DNA of 46,826 bases from an uncultured bacterium. GTDB lineage: Bacteria > Bacillota_I > Bacilli_A > RFN20 > CAG-826. The stretch covers positions 1 to 46,826 of the forward strand of contig CASFRI010000057.1 of assembly GCA_949297055.1 (NCBI GenBank), read 5' to 3'. Positions 42,783 through 46,826 of this stretch are shown one piece after another. Position numbers and translations under genes: made by a program. The number at the start of each line of letters is the position of its first letter. The stretch's first letter is position 1. The notes under the pieces are model-generated. The model did not search any database, was not told the DNA's origin, and saw only the letters and a list, made by a program, of their open reading frames with translations.

Positions 42783-44925
42783 AAGATTGTTTCCTTTCTT
42801 TAAATGCAAATTCACCACCCTCAAGGTAGGCCATACTTGTCTTTGTCCAATTCAATGATAAAGTTTCATCTGTTGTTAAGGTCAATTTATCAATGAAAAG
42901 ATTTCCCACATATGTTTTTCCATATTCTCTATAAATTGAAGTTAGAGGAAAAGTTCTGACTGCGATATTTGCATCGTGTGTAGAAATAATAATAAGTTTA
43001 TTTAACTTTGCTAAATACTTTAATCTTGGCACAATAACTTCATTGATATATTTATGCCCAACACTTATTTCAGGCTCATCCAAGAAATATGCTTCTTTAC
43101 TATCATCGATTAATGAATAGTTAAGCAAAAGCATGGAGCGCTCCCCACTTGACGAATCGTAGTGTTCAATCTTGCTGCTGTTTTCCCATTCTATTTTTTC
43201 ATCAGATTTAATACCCATAAAATCCTTCAAGGAAATTACTTTGTCATCACTATCCGATGAAAAAGTTTCTATTGATTCAGCCAAATTACACGTAAAAGCG
43301 GAATTTTTGATTTGAATTAAATCTTTAAGACACTTTTTTAGATTCGAGGATTTTAATTTTGTTGGGTCATAATTAATGCCTTTATCAGCGCTTGGATCTA
43401 GATAAATATCGGTCTGAACGAATACCGATCCCTTTCCCGGAATTTTTCCAATTTCATCTCTAATTGTTTTCCTTGAAGTTGAGATCTTATCTGTTATCCA
43501 TTCTGATGCTTGGTAAACCTTTAGGCAATTCATATAAAAATCGACTAGTCCAGTTGATGCAGGAATAGGATCCTTTCCAGTTTTGCTTTGAGCAATTACT
43601 TTCATAGTTTCTATAGTGTATTTTTGTAAAAAAATAGCGTAGTAATCACAAACGGCTTCCCTGTATTTCGTTTGAACAGAAAGTAATAATTTATCTAGAT
43701 AACAAATTAATTGGTCTTTATCGGTTTGTCGCAAAAATAAATCGAGTTTTTCTTTTTTAATTGTGTCTATTGATTGCTTGATATTTTTATATGACTTACC
43801 TAGCATCTTCATTTCATCTTCATCAAGTGCGCCATGAAAAGCGGCTTTAGTAAAACCAAATCTTGTAAAATTTGATATATTTTGTTGTGCTTCAATTCCT
43901 TTATAAAATTTATTTGTAGTCACAAGAGAAGGTGACGTCCATTCTTTTATTACCTTGAATTCAGCTTCTCCAGCTTCAATATTTAGCAAGTCGAAATATG
44001 AAGAACTAAACGGTCTCTTAATTAAATTCTTATAGTCTTCATCCTTAGTTTGGCCTTCATAAGAAGATATTTTTGATTCTCCCAAATCCAAGACCATTTT
44101 TTTCTTAAGAGCTCTTAATATTTTGGTCTTACCTGTTCCTTTACCACCAAATATAACATTAACGTCATGTCTTAATGGCAAAGTAATCTCAGTGTCATCA
44201 GGTTTATTCTCATCTAAAAATGGTTGAATTGAATAATTGATTTCTTCTTTTTGATTAAGAAACGTCTTTATTACTCTCGAATCCTTTTTTAACAAAAGCA
44301 GAAAACTTTCATAACTATTGATAGGCATTTTTAATTCAGGAACGTTCATAAATGGATAATGTGACCAATCTGTAACATCAGATCCAATAAAGGAATCAAT
44401 ATCATTGGCATACATAATACCAACGCTTCTTATATTCGAAGGTTCTACTAAAAATACATTATCAGGAACTATCTTTGACATTTCTTTACAAGCATTTTCA
44501 GAAAAACCATGGCTTTTTTGCAAAGCGAAATGAGCAATTGTGATGATATCTATATCGCTAAATTTCGTAATCACTTTTTTAAAATCTAGCAAAACATCGT
44601 CTGGAGATTTATTGCCAATCAATTCGTTGATTAAATTGCTAAATTTCAATGCGTGCTTAGGATTAGAAATAAAAAGAATGTGACCGTTTTCGCCTTCAAA
44701 TGAAATATCAAACTCGACACCAGGCCAAACTTGTATCTCTTTCTTTTCTGAGGCGGTATGGAAAGAATTATATTGTTCCAAATCAAAACAATTGTGGTTT
44801 GTGATAGCCACGATTTTTACATCATTATCCTCTAATGTTTTAATAAAAGACGTTAAATCGACATTTCTTTTTGGAGAATCGCCACTTTTACAACGTTTGG
44901 TATGACAATGTAAATCAATTTTCAT
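42772..44925 (-). CDS. PHP phosphoesterase fused to ABC-type ATPase (TrlF-like)
   Basis: A 717-residue protein. Residues 1-200 are a PHP domain: MKIDLHCHT (His6, His8), TNHN (43-46), Glu71 in PGVEFD, His82, His132 and SDVTDWSH (His189), a near-complete set of metal ligands. Residues 240-700 are an SMC/ABC-like ATPase: Walker A GGKGTGKT (260-267), a coiled middle part, signature SSSGER (591-596), Walker B AYFLDEPE (612-619) and H-loop STHD (648-651). Proteins of this build are annotated TrlF-like and occur in defence islands; a nuclease or phosphatase gated by ATP is inferred. Ribosome site AAGGGGG. It follows a BrxL fragment and precedes a coupled small gene. Confidence 0.8.
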   Translation of the reverse strand: MKIDLHCHTKRCKSGDSPKRNVDLTSFIKTLEDNDVKIVAITNHNCFDLEQYNSFHTASEKKEIQVWPGVEFDISFEGENGHILFISNPKHALKFSNLINELIGNKSPDDVLLDFKKVITKFSDIDIITIAHFALQKSHGFSENACKEMSKIVPDNVFLVEPSNIRSVGIMYANDIDSFIGSDVTDWSHYPFMNVPELKMPINSYESFLLLLKKDSRVIKTFLNQKEEINYSIQPFLDENKPDDTEITLPLRHDVNVIFGGKGTGKTKILRALKKKMVLDLGESKISSYEGQTKDEDYKNLIKRPFSSSYFDLLNIEAGEAEFKVIKEWTSPSLVTTNKFYKGIEAQQNISNFTRFGFTKAAFHGALDEDEMKMLGKSYKNIKQSIDTIKKEKLDLFLRQTDKDQLICYLDKLLLSVQTKYREAVCDYYAIFLQKYTIETMKVIAQSKTGKDPIPASTGLVDFYMNCLKVYQASEWITDKISTSRKTIRDEIGKIPGKGSVFVQTDIYLDPSADKGINYDPTKLKSSNLKKCLKDLIQIKNSAFTCNLAESIETFSSDSDDKVISLKDFMGIKSDEKIEWENSSKIEHYDSSSGERSMLLLNYSLIDDSKEAYFLDEPEISVGHKYINEVIVPRLKYLAKLNKLIIISTHDANIAVRTFPLTSIYREYGKTYVGNLFIDKLTLTTDETLSLNWTKTSMAYLEGGEFAFKERKQSYGV

Positions 44926-44939
44926 CTATCGTCGCCCCC

Positions 44940-45272
44940 TTACTCAATTCCCAAAGATTTAATGACAGCATCTTCGGGGCTGCTGTAAAAACTCAACTGG
45001 AACTTGGCAAAAAGGTCGCTTGGAACAGTGGCAATGTCGCCCGCGCTATTCATAGGAATCAGAATTTTCTTCGCTATGGCATCAAATGCAACTTGCATGA
45101 CTTCAGATAATTCTTCCACTTTATTCAATCCCCTCCAATACTCACCGAGCCAAGCACCACCATCTAATGGGGTGACGATCCATTCAAAGTACAACTGCAA
45201 TACGCTATAAACGCGGTTAAAGAAATACTGCTGTCTAGGCTCATTTCTTGGCCTAATCTTCCTTTTTGTTAA
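44940..45272 (-). pseudogene. brxL: C-terminal remnant of BREX protease BrxL
   Basis: An open frame without ATG; the only usual start is TTG 45200 (86 codons) and has no ribosome site. Its last 60 residues, AIAKKILIPMNSAGDIATVP, then DLFAKFQLSFYSSPEDAVIK and SLGIE, match the end of the Lon-like BREX protein BrxL as I remember it: the Lys of KKILIP is in the place of the Lon catalytic lysine, and the tail resembles the DAVxKALGVE ending. The ATPase core and catalytic Ser are missing. The frame runs up to 45272 and into the end of the AlbA_2 gene, so the 5' part was lost when the genes were joined. A short live protein is the alternative. Confidence 0.55.
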
Positions 45273-46575
45273 TTATTTCCCAATGACCCGTTTTAGACGA
45301 TCCGTTAAAACTTATACAATTTGACTCTTTGATGATTCTTGCCACGGTCTTAACACTTTTGCCAATTGTTTTGGCCAATTCGCTTCTTGTGATTTGATTG
45401 TTTTTTCTAATAGCCACAATAATTTTATCCAAATCTGTTTGAGGGACATTTTGAGGGACATTTTGAGGGACATTGTCCCCCAAAGGACTTTTTTCGTGAT
45501 TTAAATCTGGCAAAGTCACCCTAAACCATTGACGACTATTGATTAGGAAAGTTCTTATATCATAGTCGGGATAGGCTTCTCTAATCCTCTTAATGCCTGT
45601 TCCGTAATTCTCTATAAATCCGAGCTTATGTAATAAAGCTATTAACTTTGGATTTCTAAAAGACTGAATACCCAACAAAATATCATCAACGTTATAACGA
45701 CAAATTCCACCTGGATTTGTTATTTCTACCCTATTGCTATAAAATTCGATTTTGATGTTGGATGGCATGCTGTAATCAGCGTGACATAATGTATTTAATA
45801 TAGCTTCTCTTAGGCTTTTTCCCGGATATGATTTAGTTTCTTTTCTTATTCCGCCAACATCAGGAATCACCGCTGATGTTATATTGAACATCTCAGCCTC
45901 ATTCAATAAATCGTTTGTGATTTTAATAATTGAACCAGAAAATTCTTTTTTATATTTAAAGTTAAGGACATTGTCATAGCATGCCATTTTGACGATTGTG
46001 GGATTTTCGTCGCTTAGCAACAACGCTAAGTTCGTAAATTTAGAGTCACTATTTTGAATGCCAATAGTGAAATATTTATCCTCGCCGAATTCTAAGTTTT
46101 TATCATGAAAATATAAATTAATATATGAAAAATGTAGTTCTTGTTTGGGCGAAATTTCATCCTCCCAATTTGACTTGGAATAGTCCCTAATCATAGAAAT
46201 AATTTCGCCATCCGTAGCTTGTCTCTTGCTTCTTCCGACTCTTATATATGTACCATTAGGTCTAGGACCTGTAGAAGAAAGATAATATGGTTTATTATTA
46301 CCTTTCATAACTTCAATCACCATAACATTATCTTCATTAAAATAATGTCTAATTAGAGATCGTGCATCTATTTTAATTGCATCACTTATTATCGAAGAAA
46401 TCTGCAAGTCTAAACTATCATGTAAATTATTATCGATTCCGGTAACTGTCCCATCATCTTCGACACCAATGTATATAGTTCCACCTTCAGCATTCAAAAA
46501 AGCGATAATTTCCTTATCTAAATCTTTTACTATCTCTCTTTTTAGTTCAATTCTGTCGCTTTCCTCGTATTTCAT
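45253..46575 (-). CDS. AlbA_2/Schlafen-type ATP-binding transcriptional regulator-like protein
   Basis: A 440-residue protein from ATG 46575 (MKYEESDRIELKREIV); the upstream frame to 46620 is hydrophobic and non-conserved. Residues about 5-120 are an AlbA_2 (Schlafen-AlbA) domain: ELKREIVKDLDKEIIAFLNAEGGTIYIGVEDDGTVTG. Residues about 245-350 are a GHKL-like region (REAILNTLCHADYS...EITNPGG...YGTGIKRI). A hinge repeats NVPQ three times, then a winged helix (ITRSELAKTIGKSVKTVARIIKE). Such proteins are frequent in mobile and defence loci; target DNA unknown. It is first in the PHP-ATPase set. Confidence 0.85.
   Translation of the reverse strand: MKYEESDRIELKREIVKDLDKEIIAFLNAEGGTIYIGVEDDGTVTGIDNNLHDSLDLQISSIISDAIKIDARSLIRHYFNEDNVMVIEVMKGNNKPYYLSSTGPRPNGTYIRVGRSKRQATDGEIISMIRDYSKSNWEDEISPKQELHFSYINLYFHDKNLEFGEDKYFTIGIQNSDSKFTNLALLLSDENPTIVKMACYDNVLNFKYKKEFSGSIIKITNDLLNEAEMFNITSAVIPDVGGIRKETKSYPGKSLREAILNTLCHADYSMPSNIKIEFYSNRVEITNPGGICRYNVDDILLGIQSFRNPKLIALLHKLGFIENYGTGIKRIREAYPDYDIRTFLINSRQWFRVTLPDLNHEKSPLGDNVPQNVPQNVPQTDLDKIIVAIRKNNQITRSELAKTIGKSVKTVARIIKESNCISFNGSSKTGHWEIINKKED
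45441..45474. repeat. 12-bp tandem repeat encoding NVPQ units
   Basis: GAGGGACATTTT occurs twice in full and once in part. It is in frame, so copy changes add or remove four residues between the ATPase and the winged helix. Confidence 0.85.
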
Positions 46576-46689
46576 AATAAAAAATTGTTTACTCGACAAT
46601 AAAATTATATATAAAAACAAGCAGAATATCTAGGAATTTGCAGTTTTTGTAACAGAACTTGCCATTTGTTAGAAGGAAGTTGAAGCCAT

Positions 46690-46718
46690 TAGATATATTT
46701 TCTAAAATTGTATATCTA
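46690..46718. repeat. 8-bp inverted repeat at the right end
   Basis: TAGATATA (46690-46697) and TATATCTA (46711-46718) around a 13-nt loop, 115 bp upstream of the AlbA_2 gene. No T-run follows. It could be an operator or element scar. Confidence 0.4.
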
Positions 46719-46723
46719 GAGAA

Positions 46724-46789
46724 CTATTTCCTTAAGTCTCTCCAATGAACTTCGTCACATATTGGTTCATTTAATTTATCGTATGCCAT
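46724..46789 (-). CDS. Very short ORF, doubtful
   Basis: A 21-codon frame (MAYDKLNEPICDEVHWRDLRK) with no ribosome site, in the otherwise empty 46576-46826 stretch. Its biased composition looks protein-like, so it may be the start of a lost gene. Low confidence. Confidence 0.2.
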   Translation of the reverse strand: MAYDKLNEPICDEVHWRDLRK

Positions 46790-46826
46790 ACAACTATTAT
46801 CTTATAAATTTTTACAAAAAGATACG

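Noticed and set aside
45004-45210. Plus-strand frame opposite the BrxL remnant
   Set aside because: The minus-strand frame gives a recognisable Lon-like end; the plus frame shows no family pattern.

Overview
The window (46.8 kb) looks like chromosome of an uncultured, low-GC, host-associated Bacillota or Mycoplasmatota-like bacterium (RF39/Erysipelotrichia-type neighbourhood; this placement is inference from gene style and AT-richness). TGA acts as a normal stop in several tightly packed genes (ATGA overlaps at tsaB/tsaD, oppD/oppF and the glycosyltransferase pair), so the Mycoplasma code is not in use. Most genes lie on the minus strand.

Region 1 (1-7.6 kb) is housekeeping. A minus-strand operon encodes a membrane protein, a DUF402/NtdP-like protein, tsaE, tsaB, a rimI-tsaD fusion and asnS, closed by a clear terminator. 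Next come a TPP riboswitch driving an unusually long ThiT-type thiamine transporter, and a uracil-DNA glycosylase gene broken by an in-frame TGA.

Region 2 (7.5-12.6 kb and 22.2-25.6 kb) is surface-glycan synthesis: three glycosyltransferases, a Wzx-type flippase, a TupA-like ATP-grasp protein, and a polytopic Wzy-like membrane protein followed by a lipoprotein. Several of these genes have a -10 box so close to the start codon that the mRNA is probably leaderless.

Region 3 (12.7-21.7 kb) is a complete oligopeptide ABC importer operon, oppA-B-C-D-F, ending with a membrane-anchored BspA-like leucine-rich-repeat protein. A strong hairpin sits between oppA and oppB. Unusual points are the long OppA, a cysteine-rich outer loop in OppB and an OppD without the usual C-terminal cysteines.

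Region 4 (25.6-34.4 kb) is mixed metabolism and stress: a CPCC zinc-type protein, patatin-like lipase, cytoplasmic GH13 glycosidase, P-loop kinase, acyl-ACP thioesterase, a Y-family polymerase with a YolD-like partner, and a fused ABC transporter encoded behind a secreted protein.

Region 5 (34.4-40.8 kb) is surface and envelope: a large secreted M6-like metalloprotease with Ig-like domains, an MscS channel, and a single-pass repeat surface protein whose promoter carries a palindrome between -35 and -10.

Region 6 (40.8-46.8 kb) is an accessory, defence-like island: a small broken gene, a Fic AMP-transferase-type protein, direct repeats and hairpins, then a minus-strand set made of an AlbA_2/Schlafen-type ATP-binding protein, an apparent C-terminal remnant of the BREX protease BrxL, a PHP-phosphoesterase/ABC-ATPase fusion and a small partner. 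This module is the best candidate for an under-described system in the window.
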